64,000 nt of DNA, from contig NZ_LN999808.1 in NCBI RefSeq assembly GCF_001517665.2, forward strand, positions 1 to 64,000, given 5' to 3'. This document shows, piece by piece, positions 37,854 to 46,614 of this stretch. The number at the start of each line of letters is the position of its first letter. Within the stretch, counting starts at the first letter, position 1. The notes beneath the pieces are model-generated. The model ran no database searches, was not told where the DNA came from, and was given only the letters and a program-made list of their open reading frames with translations. A program made the translations under genes and the position numbers. The DNA comes from Peptoniphilus phoceensis (GTDB lineage: Bacteria > Bacillota > Clostridia > Tissierellales > Peptoniphilaceae).

Positions 37854-37881
37854 ATTATAACATTATGTGTTTGTTTTTCAA
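37854..37881 (-). promoter_or_regulatory. promoter of the bcd-etfBA operon
   Basis: Minus-strand TTGAAA (37876-37881), 16-base spacer, TATAAT (37854-37859). It lies about 60 bp before the bcd start codon. Beyond it, 37882-38173 is AT-rich and I see no gene there. Confidence 0.8.
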
Positions 37882-38173
37882 GACTTTCTTTATTTAAAAA
37901 CTTTTATTAGAAGAAAATCCCCTCCTCAATAAATGCTAACTAATAGTAAATTATTTCTACGATTTATTTGTATTTTATAATTTTTTCTTCTCTTTCTTTA
38001 CTCAATCCCAAGATTAAAAATTTTTTCACATAAATTCTTAGCAATTTATGATAAGGTTTTTACAAAAATTTAATTTTATATTCAAAAATTTTACAAATTA
38101 TTTTAAAGATTTTTTTTAATTAACAATAGATGAATACTCTTTCAAAAAATTTGCTAGCATAAAATTTGCAATA

Positions 38174-38251
38174 AAAAAGGACCTTTGGTGAAGAGACTCC
38201 ATAAGCCTTTTTAAAATCAACTTATGGAGCCAACACATAATTGTCCTTTTT
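38174..38251 (-). terminator. nested-hairpin terminator after the universal stress protein gene
   Basis: An outer stem AAAAAGGAC (minus strand, 38243-38251) with GTCCTTTTT (38174-38182) encloses an inner perfect nine-base-pair stem CTCCATAAG/CTTATGGAG (38197-38205 with 38221-38229). The outer stem overlaps the stop codon of the gene and ends in a T run, as a terminator would. The interior hairpin makes it unusually large (78 bp). Confidence 0.65.
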
Positions 38252-38684
38252 AGATATCTGCCTTAACAACAAGAACAGACTTCTTAGAATGATTTATAAC
38301 TTTATTTGAAACTGAGCCAAGTAGAGTTCTTGAGAAAGCTCCTAGACCTCTGTTGCCCATGATAATAAAATCTACATCTTTTTCATCAGCAAATTTACAA
38401 ATTTGTTCGCCAGGATTTCCTGAAGTGTAAAAAGTTTCTACATTGTGAGGATATCCATTTAAATCACTTTCAGCATCTTTAAGTATCATTTCAGCTCTTT
38501 CAACATTTGCCTTGTCTATTTCAAGTGTAAAATTGAAATTTGCTGGGTATTGTTCAAAAATAGAAGTTTCTGGTGTCACTGTGAGGATTAGTAGTTCAGC
38601 CCCTAGTTTTTCTCCCATATCTCTTGCTACATCAACTGATTTCTTTGAACTCTTTGATCCATCAATAGGTACTAATATTTTCAT
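38250..38684 (-). CDS. universal stress protein
   Basis: 144 residues of the UspA fold. ATP-binding features: ILVPIDGSKSSKKSVDVA at the start and the C-terminal GNRGLGAFSRTLLGSVSNKVINHSKKSVLVVK, which has the GxxGx9G(S) nucleotide loop of ATP-binding members. Such proteins help survival under stress, but targets are rarely known. Single-gene unit. Confidence 0.93.
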   Translation of the reverse strand: MKILVPIDGSKSSKKSVDVARDMGEKLGAELLILTVTPETSIFEQYPANFNFTLEIDKANVERAEMILKDAESDLNGYPHNVETFYTSGNPGEQICKFADEKDVDFIIMGNRGLGAFSRTLLGSVSNKVINHSKKSVLVVKADI

Positions 38685-38973
38685 GTCTTACCTCCTATTT
38701 ATTGTAAGTATATTATCTTCTATTTTTATTATACCCTAAGAAGAGAACATTTAACACATCAAGTTACTTCTTTATTTAATTAAATTAATTTATTTATAAT
38801 CTTTTATTGTTCATAAAGCCTTTTTTTGGGAATAATCTTTAGAATAATCTTTAGAATAAGATTTAAAAATAATTTTACTAATATTTTTTTAACTTTCTAA
38901 ATTTTTTAAATAATCTATTCAAATTGAAGTTATTCCCATATAAAACAAAATTAAAAATTTTTTAAAATAATAT

Positions 38974-39002
38974 TTGACAAATGTACTTTAAAAATATAAT
39001 AT
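38974..39002 (+). promoter_or_regulatory. promoter of the TetR-type gene
   Basis: TTGACA (38974-38979) with TAATAT at 38997-39002 (17-base spacer); TATAAT at 38995-39000 is also present at a 15-base spacing. The upstream stretch 38700-38973 is AT-rich without a gene. Confidence 0.7.
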
Positions 39003-39011
39003 TATTTTAGA

Positions 39012-39024
39012 TGACACCTTGTCA
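39012..39024 (+). promoter_or_regulatory. candidate TetR operator
   Basis: Inverted repeat TGACA-cct-TGTCA between the -10 element and the ribosome site of the regulator gene. The position is that of an autorepression operator. Confidence 0.5.
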
Positions 39025-39040
39025 CTTTTGGAGGGATAAT

Positions 39041-39598
39041 ATGGCAAAATCAACTTTTAATAACTTAGACAAAAGAAAGAAAAACAAAATTTTTAAAAGC
39101 TTAAAGGAATACTTTGAAAAAGAGGACTTAGAAAATATTAGCATCTCTGGCATAGTAAGAAAACTAGGAATAGCTAGGGGATCATTTTATCAGTATTTTG
39201 AAAATCTAGAAGATTGTTATTTCACTGTACTTAAAATTGAAACCGGAGAAATTCACCACAAATTTTTCAATTTATATAAAGAAAACAATAAAAATTTAGA
39301 CCTAACCTTAAAAGCTTACAGAGATTTTTTGGCTGAAGAACTCTTTGACAAAAAACTAAAGAAACTTTACAGGGCAAAATTTTTTATGTTTGAAAACTCT
39401 TTTATGTTTCACGGCAAAAAGTTTTTGGAAGAAAATTTATCCCATCTCGACTATAATCTAACTATTTACATTATGGCAATTTTTCACGAACTAATAAAAG
39501 AATGTATAAGTCGAGATTATGATAAAGAGAAATTTTTGGAAGTTTGCAACTTGTATATTAACTGGACTTTAGGAGGTATAAATGATGCATCAATTTGA
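39041..39598 (+). CDS. TetR/AcrR-family transcriptional regulator
   Basis: 185 residues from the ATG at 39041, which follows GGAGGG. The N-terminal helix-turn-helix is clear (KIFKSLKEYFEKEDLENISISGIVRKLGIARGSFYQYFENLEDCYFTVL), the C-terminal ligand domain is variable. An in-frame extension from 39011 lies over the operator-like repeat and has no ribosome site. The last 17 bp overlap the start of the DUF2871 membrane protein gene, which is probably its regulatory target. Confidence 0.9.
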   Translation: MAKSTFNNLDKRKKNKIFKSLKEYFEKEDLENISISGIVRKLGIARGSFYQYFENLEDCYFTVLKIETGEIHHKFFNLYKENNKNLDLTLKAYRDFLAEELFDKKLKKLYRAKFFMFENSFMFHGKKFLEENLSHLDYNLTIYIMAIFHELIKECISRDYDKEKFLEVCNLYINWTLGGINDASI

Positions 39599-40622
39599 AA
39601 TTTTTTTTGACGCACTTTATCTTGCTTTTGCAATCTTTCTCGGCATAAGAATGCTATTAATAGAAGATAAAAACAGCAAAATTTTGGGTTCCATGACTTT
39701 ACTTCTTGGTCTTGGAGATTCCTTTCACCTTGTCCCAAGAATTCTAGCAAACACAATGTCAAATGGATTTGAAGTAAATAGTTTTGGCTTATTCTTAGGA
39801 ACAAGAGTATCAGCTATTACAATGTCTATTTTTTATCTACTATTTTATTTTTACATCAAGAAAACAAAAAGAGAAAGCAAGAAAAGCCTAGATATAACTA
39901 TATTAGTGCTATTTGCAATAAGACTTGCAAGTGTGCTTATTAGCTTTAATCACGATCCTAAAATGGACTTAATATCAAATATTCCTTTTGTAGCAATGGG
40001 ACTAATTGATATTTTTCTTCTATATAAAAATAGAAATCTTGAAGAATTTAAAAATTTGGCAATTTATGTATTCTTTAGCTTCTTATTTTATATTCCAGTT
40101 GTTTTATTTAAAAACATCTATCCTAGCCTTGGTGCTCTCATGATGCCAAAAACTCTAATGTACATTTTAATTGTAATTAAGCTTTACGATAATATTAAAA
40201 AAGATTTTGTCAAAAAAGATATTATGGAATTTGCAGTTGCCTACTTGTTCTCAGGAATACTAGCAGGTGCAGTTTATCGTGAACTTGGAAAAATTTATAC
40301 ACTTGATGTTAAAATGGCATTTGTCCACACACACTTGATTGTACTTGGTTTTGCAGTTTCAACAATTTTTTACTTGTTAGTTAAAAAATTGGACCTTGCA
40401 AATAAAAGCGTAGAAAAATTTTATAAGGTTTATAACTACGGAATTTTCCTAAGCTTTACCACAATGTTCCTACACGGTTTAGTAGATAACAATGAAGTTC
40501 TCAATGCAGTTAAGATGGCAATGGCTGGAGTAAGTGGAATTGGTCACATATTAATTACTCTTGCCGTCATTGTAATTTCTGTAAAGGGACTTAGAGCTAG
40601 ACAAGTAGTCGAAGCTAATTAA
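39582..40622 (+). CDS. membrane protein with C-terminal DUF2871 domain
   Basis: 346 residues with about ten membrane segments. The last 140 residues correspond to DUF2871 (AVAYLFSGILAGAVYRELGKIY, MAFVHTHLIVLGFAVSTIFYLL, FLHGLVDN, IGHILITLAVIVISVKGL), with conserved histidines at HTH, LHG and GH that could bind heme or metal. The first 200 residues are a separate multi-span domain (YLAFAIFLGIRMLLIED, GDSFHLVPRI). DUF2871 proteins usually consist of that domain alone (about 130 residues) as I know them, so this is an extended form. The ATG lies inside the TetR gene and follows AGGAGGT. Function unknown. Confidence 0.75.
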   Translation: MMHQFEIFFDALYLAFAIFLGIRMLLIEDKNSKILGSMTLLLGLGDSFHLVPRILANTMSNGFEVNSFGLFLGTRVSAITMSIFYLLFYFYIKKTKRESKKSLDITILVLFAIRLASVLISFNHDPKMDLISNIPFVAMGLIDIFLLYKNRNLEEFKNLAIYVFFSFLFYIPVVLFKNIYPSLGALMMPKTLMYILIVIKLYDNIKKDFVKKDIMEFAVAYLFSGILAGAVYRELGKIYTLDVKMAFVHTHLIVLGFAVSTIFYLLVKKLDLANKSVEKFYKVYNYGIFLSFTTMFLHGLVDNNEVLNAVKMAMAGVSGIGHILITLAVIVISVKGLRARQVVEAN

Positions 40623-40663
40623 ATATAAACTTGCCTTCCTTTCACAAAATATAATAAGAAAAG

Positions 40664-40698
40664 AAATCTGCTGGATTATCAAGTCCAGCAGATTTTTT
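40664..40698 (+). terminator. terminator after the DUF2871 gene
   Basis: Perfect twelve-base-pair stem AAATCTGCTGGA/TCCAGCAGATTT, then a T run on the plus strand. Confidence 0.9.
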
Positions 40699-40932
40699 TG
40701 TATAAATTTTTTTGCAAAATAATTATTAGTGGGAATTTAAAAGTAATTATTAGACTTATAATTATGGATCAAATTGACAAAAATAAAAAATAAAACAAAA
40801 AATTAAATCTAAAATCAAATAATTAATAAACTAAAATATAAAGTCTAAATTAATAATTAATATAAATTTTTAAGAAGGGCAAGACTTAAATTAATAAAAG
40901 TATAAGTTTTAAAAAAAAGAACTTATAAATAC
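40699..40932. other. AT-rich gap between convergent genes
   Basis: About 230 bp of A-rich sequence between the plus-strand and minus-strand terminators. I see no gene, RNA or repeat in it. Confidence 0.6.
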
Positions 40933-40962
40933 AAAAGCGACAGGTAAAAACCCGCCGCTTTT
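40933..40962 (-). terminator. terminator of the SLH protein gene
   Basis: AAAAGCG/CGCTTTT outer stem with an inner GG/CC pair around an A-rich loop, followed by T on the minus strand. It is 43 bp after the stop codon. Confidence 0.65.
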
Positions 40963-41005
40963 ATTAAAATTTATTTAATTTTAAATAAGTTTTTAAAATC
41001 AAATC

Positions 41006-43441
41006 TTATTGCCAAACACTTACATCGTCAGACTTGTCGCCTTTAACAGCATTGTGTCCATTAGAAGCATCTAGAATTTCATAATATGCCCAGTGACTCT
41101 TAGAAACATCTTTAAATTTCTTTAATCCACTTTCGCTAACATTTGCAAAAGATGTGGACTTAGTGTTTCTACCGAAAACAGAGTTTAGAATTGTAACAGC
41201 TTCTGCTCTAGTAAGTTTTTGATCTGGTTTAAATGTTCCATCAGAATAACCCTTTATGTTTTTGTTTCCATAAAGTTCATTGATTGCATCAGATGCCCAG
41301 TGACCCTTTACATCCTTGAAGTTTGAAGATCCTGGATAACCATCCTTAACAAATACAGAAATCATTTGTGCAAATTCTGCTCTTGTTATAGTTTGATTTG
41401 GTTTAAATGTTCCATCAGAATAACCTTTGATAAATCCCTTAGATACTGCATAGTTAATTTCATCAGAATACCATTTATTGTTGGCATCTTTAAACTTAGT
41501 AGTTGGATTCTTTGGAAGTTCTGCTCCATTGTTTACAAGTTTAACAAACATTCTAACAGCTTCAGCTCTAGTAACTTCTCTACTTGGTCCAAATGTTCCA
41601 TCAGGATATCCTGCAATATAAGAAGGTTGATTTACTTTTGCTTCAACATTTGTAGAAACTCCGCCAACTTTATATTCAGTTGATCTTGCAATCTTGCCAG
41701 ATTCTTTTGCTTCAACTTTTATAGTTTCGCCAGCTCTTAACGCTCTATTTAAATTGATATTGTAAATACCAGTGCTTCCTGCAGTTGTGCTTCCAAGCTT
41801 AACTCCATTTGAATCATAAACAGTTACACTTGCATTATTTCCTGCATTACCTTTAAGATATTTCGCTCCAGCAGAAACTGTATTAACAGTAGGGATAATT
41901 GAATATCCACTGTCATTTACATATTTGCCATTTACATAATAGTCTAGAGTTCTTGATGTTGAAATATATGGAGAATTCCAAGTTACCTTGAAGTATCCAT
42001 CACTGTCAATTGTGTCACTACCAAGATAAGTTCCATCGTCGTAAACATAAACAGTTCTATTTTTGTAGCCCTTTAGATAACCACTAGTAGAATAGTTTGT
42101 TCTATAAACATCACTTGGATAAACTTTGTGATCGTATTTATTGTCATACCAGTCACGTCCATAGTATCTTCCATTATTATAGTATCCATCTTTCCATAGG
42201 TTCTTTTCTGCTGAATAGTAACCATCTTTTTCTGCTATTAAATCAGCTGAATAATCTCTACCCCTTCTATAATATCTAGATGAATAATTTATATAGTGTT
42301 TTCTGCCATTTTTGTAGTAATACCATCCGTCAGAATCACTATAAACTCTGTAACCATCATAGTAAGTGTAGCCATCTCTATAATAGTAGTCGTCATAATA
42401 ATATCTGTAGTCGTCGTAGTATTTGCCTAGATAAACTTTAAATCTACCATAAGAATCAGTTTTATCTTTGTAAGAAGTTTTGTAACCGTCAATCTTTAGT
42501 GTAACTGTTGCACCATCAACAGCCACTCCCTTAGATGTAACTTTACCAGTTACATAATCTCCATCATATTCAATATCAGAAATATAAAGATCTTCCTTAG
42601 CTGGAACAACTGGTTTTTCTTCTTCCCATTTTGCATAAAGAATTGTATCTTCAGTTACTGGATTTGAGAAATTAAATCTATTTACAAATTTACCATCGTC
42701 TGTGTACCAAGCTACGAAAGTATAACCTTTTTTAGTTGGGTCTGTTGGTTTTGTTGCAGTTTTTCCTTTTTCAATAGTTTGTGTTGCTACTGAACTTCCA
42801 CCCTTTGAATTAAATGTTACTGTGAATTTTTCAACTGCTGGTGTTTCAACCTTTTCCCATTTTGCTTTTAATGTTACATCTTTTGTCACTTCATATGGAA
42901 ATGTAACTTTTGTACTTCCATCATACCAACCTAGGAATTTATATCCCTTTTTTGTTGGAGCAGTTGGTTCTTTTATTTTACCATCATTATCTTTTTCAAC
43001 TTTTCCGTCAAAATCTCCACCACTTGCTTCAAATATTACTGTATATACTTTAGTTTCTGGTGTTTTAGCTTTCCATTTTGCATAAAGAATTGTATCACTA
43101 GTTAACTTCGTATTAAAATCGAATACTTTTGTTAGTCCTTCATCTGTGTACCAGCCATCGAAAGTATAACCGTCTTTTGTTGGGTCAGCTGGTTTTGTTA
43201 CGATTCCATCTACTGTTTTGGCATCTTCAACTTTTGAGCCTTCATTAGAGTTAAATGTTACTGTGAATTCTTCAGCTTCTGGTGCTCTTAAAGGAGTTTT
43301 TTCTTCCTTATCTAATGTTTCTCCAGAAACTACTTGTTCTTTCGAATCCTCAGTCGTACCTTCGTCTGCAAATACATTAAATGGAATTGATGTTACCATC
43401 ACTCCTGCTAGCAATAATGATAATATTTTTTTGTTTTTCAT
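41006..43441 (-). CDS. S-layer-homology surface protein with InlB-type repeats and a tyrosine-rich insert
   Basis: 811 residues. Signal peptide to about residue 25 (VFADEG). Three Listeria-Bacteroides (Flg_new, InlB B-type) repeats at 57-123, 132-195 and 205-272, each ending in xAKW. Residues 285-410 look like an Ig- or carboxypeptidase-regulatory-like domain (GATVTLKIDGYKTSYKDKTDSYGRFKV) interrupted by an insert (341-398) with 22 tyrosines in 58 residues. Further Ig-like segments follow, and three SLH domains at about 605-800 (YPDGTFGPSREVTRAEAVRMF, YSDGTFKPNQTITRAEFAQM, YSDGTFKPDQKLTRAEAVTIL). SLH domains hold proteins to pyruvylated wall polymers. Role likely adhesion or surface coat. Confidence 0.92.
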   Translation of the reverse strand: MKNKKILSLLLAGVMVTSIPFNVFADEGTTEDSKEQVVSGETLDKEEKTPLRAPEAEEFTVTFNSNEGSKVEDAKTVDGIVTKPADPTKDGYTFDGWYTDEGLTKVFDFNTKLTSDTILYAKWKAKTPETKVYTVIFEASGGDFDGKVEKDNDGKIKEPTAPTKKGYKFLGWYDGSTKVTFPYEVTKDVTLKAKWEKVETPAVEKFTVTFNSKGGSSVATQTIEKGKTATKPTDPTKKGYTFVAWYTDDGKFVNRFNFSNPVTEDTILYAKWEEEKPVVPAKEDLYISDIEYDGDYVTGKVTSKGVAVDGATVTLKIDGYKTSYKDKTDSYGRFKVYLGKYYDDYRYYYDDYYYRDGYTYYDGYRVYSDSDGWYYYKNGRKHYINYSSRYYRRGRDYSADLIAEKDGYYSAEKNLWKDGYYNNGRYYGRDWYDNKYDHKVYPSDVYRTNYSTSGYLKGYKNRTVYVYDDGTYLGSDTIDSDGYFKVTWNSPYISTSRTLDYYVNGKYVNDSGYSIIPTVNTVSAGAKYLKGNAGNNASVTVYDSNGVKLGSTTAGSTGIYNINLNRALRAGETIKVEAKESGKIARSTEYKVGGVSTNVEAKVNQPSYIAGYPDGTFGPSREVTRAEAVRMFVKLVNNGAELPKNPTTKFKDANNKWYSDEINYAVSKGFIKGYSDGTFKPNQTITRAEFAQMISVFVKDGYPGSSNFKDVKGHWASDAINELYGNKNIKGYSDGTFKPDQKLTRAEAVTILNSVFGRNTKSTSFANVSESGLKKFKDVSKSHWAYYEILDASNGHNAVKGDKSDDVSVWQ

Positions 43442-43757
43442 AATAATCCTCCTAACTTAGTTATTTTTCGATAAAACATTTTCCTTAACCCTATTATACC
43501 CAAATCCTTGTATAATTCCCTATATTTTTCAAAATTTTAATAAATTTAATAATTTTGTAACATTAATGAGGTAAACATATGCAATTATAAATTTCTGGTA
43601 AACTTTTTTGCTTTCTATGCAAAATTTCTAAAATACTTTAGACTTTTTTGTAAAATTTTATATTTAAAATCTAGCTTTAACTTAAAAATCTCACTTTAAA
43701 TCCAATTTAAATATCTTTTTAAAATATTTCCAATAAAATCCCCAAAAAATAGACAAT
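43442..43757. other. AT-rich gap upstream of the SLH protein gene
   Basis: Contains a minus-strand TATAAT (43492-43497) near the gene, without a recognisable -35. I see no gene in the rest, which is T-rich. Confidence 0.5.
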
Positions 43758-43785
43758 AAAAAAGACAAGCCTGAGCTTGCCTCTT
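43758..43785 (-). terminator. terminator of the PAS-PP2C gene
   Basis: Minus-strand stem GGCAAGC/GCTTGTC (one G·T pair) followed by six T, 7 bp after the stop codon. Confidence 0.8.
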
Positions 43786-43791
43786 AAAAAT

Positions 43792-44889
43792 TTACCATAC
43801 GCTTATAAGTAGCATTGAAATATCATCTACTTGTGGAATGTCGCTAAATTCTTCCAATTCATTATTTAAGTTTTCCAAAATATCGCTGTTGTACTTTGAT
43901 ATTATTTCAAAAATTCTGTCATTTCCAAAGGCTTCTTTTTCAGCATTTCTAGCTTCCACAACTCCATCTGTCATAAAAAGAAGATAGTCACCTGCATAAA
44001 GTTTAATTTCTTTTTCCTCATAATCTGGCTTTGCGAAAAATCTAGAAATTGGATAGCCTCTAGATTCTAGATTTAGACCCTCTCTATTTCTAACCCTTAT
44101 AGGAAGAGGAAGGTGTCCTGCATTTGAGTAAGTAAAAGTTTCTTTTTTTAGATTGTAGACTCCATAAAAACAAGTGAAATAATTTTCGATTTCAAGTTTT
44201 AAGCTAGTAAATCTCTCGCAAAGTTCTGTCAAAGTTTCTTTTGGCGAAATTTGCACGAACTTATCAAGAGTTCTAACCATGGATTTTATAAACATAGTCA
44301 CCATTGACGCTGCAAAACCGTGACCTACTGAATCTGCAATATAAATCCCAATGTGGTCATCGTCTATTTGAAAGACATCAAACATATCGCCACTTAAAAT
44401 CGTAGAAGGTTTGTAAAGATAATTTACCTTTAAGTTTTTTATAAATCCCTTTTCTGGTAGTACTTTTTTCTGAATAAGTGAAGCTGCCATAGTTTCGTCA
44501 GTCATAAACCTGTTTTTGTCTATGACTTCCTTTTGAAGTTTCCTTGCCATAGTGACATTTCTAAAAACTTCTACTACACCAAGGATATCTCCACTTTTTG
44601 AGATAATCGGTGAACATTTTACGGAAAAAACCATGCTGCCAATATTTTCTTCTCTTTGGATAACTTCGCCACTCATGAGGGCACGCTTAGTTATCTCTGG
44701 ATCAAATAAATCTTCTCCAAGGATACAGACTTTTTTATTGGGATCATAGCCCAAGAGGTCTTCCATTGCCTTATTTACAAAGACAACTTTTTCGTTGTAG
44801 TCAAGAACTCTTACTAAATCTGCAATGGCATCTAGGACTTGAAAGTCAATATTTTCGTCAATTTTTCCTTTTTCCACATTATTTTCCAT
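43792..44889 (-). CDS. PAS-domain PP2C (SpoIIE-type) phosphatase
   Basis: 365 residues. A PAS domain fills about residues 15-115 (LDAIADLVRVLDYNEKVVFVNKAMEDLLGYDPNKKV, FRNVTMARK). The SpoIIE/RsbU-type PP2C phosphatase follows from about 145 (LSGDMFDVFQIDDDHIGIYIADSVGHGFAASMV, FTYSNAGHLPLPI, YLLFMTDGVVEARN), with the metal-binding aspartates in place. Such enzymes dephosphorylate anti-sigma-factor antagonists in partner-switching systems or work in signalling; no anti-sigma gene is adjacent. No membrane segment. Single-gene unit. Confidence 0.9.
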   Translation of the reverse strand: MENNVEKGKIDENIDFQVLDAIADLVRVLDYNEKVVFVNKAMEDLLGYDPNKKVCILGEDLFDPEITKRALMSGEVIQREENIGSMVFSVKCSPIISKSGDILGVVEVFRNVTMARKLQKEVIDKNRFMTDETMAASLIQKKVLPEKGFIKNLKVNYLYKPSTILSGDMFDVFQIDDDHIGIYIADSVGHGFAASMVTMFIKSMVRTLDKFVQISPKETLTELCERFTSLKLEIENYFTCFYGVYNLKKETFTYSNAGHLPLPIRVRNREGLNLESRGYPISRFFAKPDYEEKEIKLYAGDYLLFMTDGVVEARNAEKEAFGNDRIFEIISKYNSDILENLNNELEEFSDIPQVDDISMLLISVW

Positions 44890-44945
44890 GAGTCACCACC
44901 TTCATCTGATGCTTTCAGTATAGCAAATTACAACTTACTTAACAA

Positions 44946-46076
44946 TTATCTTTTTGGCTTTGGACCATAATATTGATAGTAATAAGTTTTTAATCTGCCG
45001 TTGTATAATTTCCTATTTCTGTCAGCTTTTTTCCCAAAGTTTTTTTCAAAATTCTCATTGGCTGTAATTATATAATAGGACCAAGTTTTAAGTGATTTTG
45101 CAAGTTCGCCAAGTTCTTTGTTTAGTTCGTCAACATCTTCTTTGCCAATTCTTTCTCCATAAGGAGGATTTGTTATTATAATTCCATAGTCGTCTGGAAG
45201 ATCCAAATCCCTTATGTCCTTTTGGAAGAAGGATATATCCTCATCTAAGCCCAAAATTTCTGCGTTGGACCTAGCGATTTCTATTGCCTTATGAGATAGG
45301 TCTGATGCCAAAATTTCTAATTTTTCATCGTATTTTATCTCTGAATAACATTTTTTCTTTTCTTCTTTAAATATTTCTTGGTCAAAAAATTTAAAGTTTT
45401 CAAAATCAAAGTTTCTCATTAGTCCTGGAGCTATATTTTTTTCTATCATAGCTGCTTCTATGGGAATTGTTCCTGAACCACAGAAGGGATCTGCTAAGAT
45501 TCTATCTTTATTCCAAAAAGTTAACTTTACTAGACTTGCAGCAATAGTTTCTGATAAGGGAGCCTTGTAATTTACTTCTCTGTATCCTCTCTTGTGGAGT
45601 CCATCTCCCGATGTATCTAAAGTTATTTCTGCAATGTCATTTAAAAGTGAAACTTCAATTTTAACTCTTGGTCCAGATTTTTCGAACCAAGAAATCTTAT
45701 ATTTCATTTTTAATTTTTCGATTATTGCCTTTTCTGTAATTCTTTGACAATCTGAAATAGAAAATAGTTTTGATTTTCTACTTCTTCCTTGGATGATGAA
45801 CTGATCATCTTCATTTATGTAGTCCCACCATCTTATTTCAAAGACCTTGTCAAAAAGTTCTTCAAAAGTCTCTGCCCTAAAGGAGTCGATTAACAATAAG
45901 ACTCTTTCTGCCGTCCTAAGTCTTAAATTTAAAATGGCAATGTCCTTTAATTGGCAAGATATTATTATTTTACCATCGCTAACTTCTAAATCTTCGTATC
46001 CAAGGTCAAGGAGTTCTCTTTTTGTAACTGCCTCGAGACCCATGTTAGTAGTTGCGATTAATTTTATGTTTTCCAT
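44946..46076 (-). CDS. THUMP-domain class I RNA methyltransferase (RlmL/YpsC-like)
   Basis: 376 residues from the ATG at 46076. A ferredoxin-like THUMP domain takes the first 155 residues (LIATTNMGLEAVTKRELLDLGYEDLEV, LRTAERVLLLIDSFRAETFEELF), then a Rossmann methyltransferase domain with ADPFCGSGTIPIEAAMI and the N6-adenine/N2-guanine motif NPPYGERIG. The group methylates N2 of guanine in 23S rRNA, like RlmL. The in-frame ATG at 46088 is rejected since its own codons (ATGAGGTG) make up the ribosome site for the later ATG. Confidence 0.92.
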   Translation of the reverse strand: MENIKLIATTNMGLEAVTKRELLDLGYEDLEVSDGKIIISCQLKDIAILNLRLRTAERVLLLIDSFRAETFEELFDKVFEIRWWDYINEDDQFIIQGRSRKSKLFSISDCQRITEKAIIEKLKMKYKISWFEKSGPRVKIEVSLLNDIAEITLDTSGDGLHKRGYREVNYKAPLSETIAASLVKLTFWNKDRILADPFCGSGTIPIEAAMIEKNIAPGLMRNFDFENFKFFDQEIFKEEKKKCYSEIKYDEKLEILASDLSHKAIEIARSNAEILGLDEDISFFQKDIRDLDLPDDYGIIITNPPYGERIGKEDVDELNKELGELAKSLKTWSYYIITANENFEKNFGKKADRNRKLYNGRLKTYYYQYYGPKPKR

Positions 46077-46158
46077 TTTACACCTCATATCTATTATACT
46101 AGATGTGAAAAATTTTTTCCTTATTTTAAAATTAATGGGTTAAATAATTTAAATGGGG

Positions 46159-46164
46159 TATAAT
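46159..46164 (+). promoter_or_regulatory. -10 element of the superoxide reductase gene
   Basis: TATAAT 32 bp before the start codon on the plus strand; no good -35 is visible at the expected distance, so an activator or an atypical promoter is possible. Confidence 0.5.
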
Positions 46165-46196
46165 ATACTCGTAAAATATTTATTGGGGGTAATAAA

Positions 46197-46550
46197 ATGA
46201 AATTAACTGAAACAGTACAAACTGCTGATTGGAAATCTGAAAAACACGTTCCTGTAATCCACGTTGAAAAAGCTGATGGACTACTTAAAATTAAAGCTAT
46301 GGTTGGAGAAGAAATTGAACATCCAAACACTTTAGAACACCACATTTCTTGGATCAAAGTATTCTTCAAGGCTGAAGGAGAAAAAGCTCCAGTAGAAGTT
46401 GGTTCTTATGAATTTAATGCACACGGCGAAGCTGACATCTTTACAGTTCCTGCAGTTGAAGCAACAGTTAAAACTGACAAGGGCGGAGAAGTTTATGCAC
46501 TAAGCTATTGCAACATTCACGGACTTTGGGAAAATTCAGTAGAAGCATAA
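46197..46550 (+). CDS. superoxide reductase (neelaredoxin-type, one iron)
   Basis: 117 residues. All ligands of the catalytic Fe(His)4Cys centre are there: His17 (EKHVP), His42 (EHPN), His48 (LEHH), and Cys105 and His108 (YCNIHG). It lacks the N-terminal desulforedoxin iron centre of two-iron enzymes. It reduces superoxide to hydrogen peroxide without releasing oxygen, which fits an anaerobe. Rubredoxin, its usual electron donor, is not coded nearby. Codon use is GC-richer at third positions than its neighbours, as expected for a highly expressed gene. It is an isolated plus-strand unit. Confidence 0.93.
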   Translation: MKLTETVQTADWKSEKHVPVIHVEKADGLLKIKAMVGEEIEHPNTLEHHISWIKVFFKAEGEKAPVEVGSYEFNAHGEADIFTVPAVEATVKTDKGGEVYALSYCNIHGLWENSVEA

Positions 46551-46566
46551 TAAATTTTATAATATT

Positions 46567-46600
46567 AAAGAGCTATGATTAATTTCATAGCTCTTTTTTT
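46567..46600. terminator. bidirectional terminator
   Basis: Perfect stem AAAGAGCTATGA/TCATAGCTCTTT with a T run on the plus strand, and A-rich DNA on the other side. It serves the superoxide reductase gene and probably the convergent alcohol dehydrogenase. Confidence 0.88.
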
Positions 46601-46614
46601 CTTGTTTTTTTATT

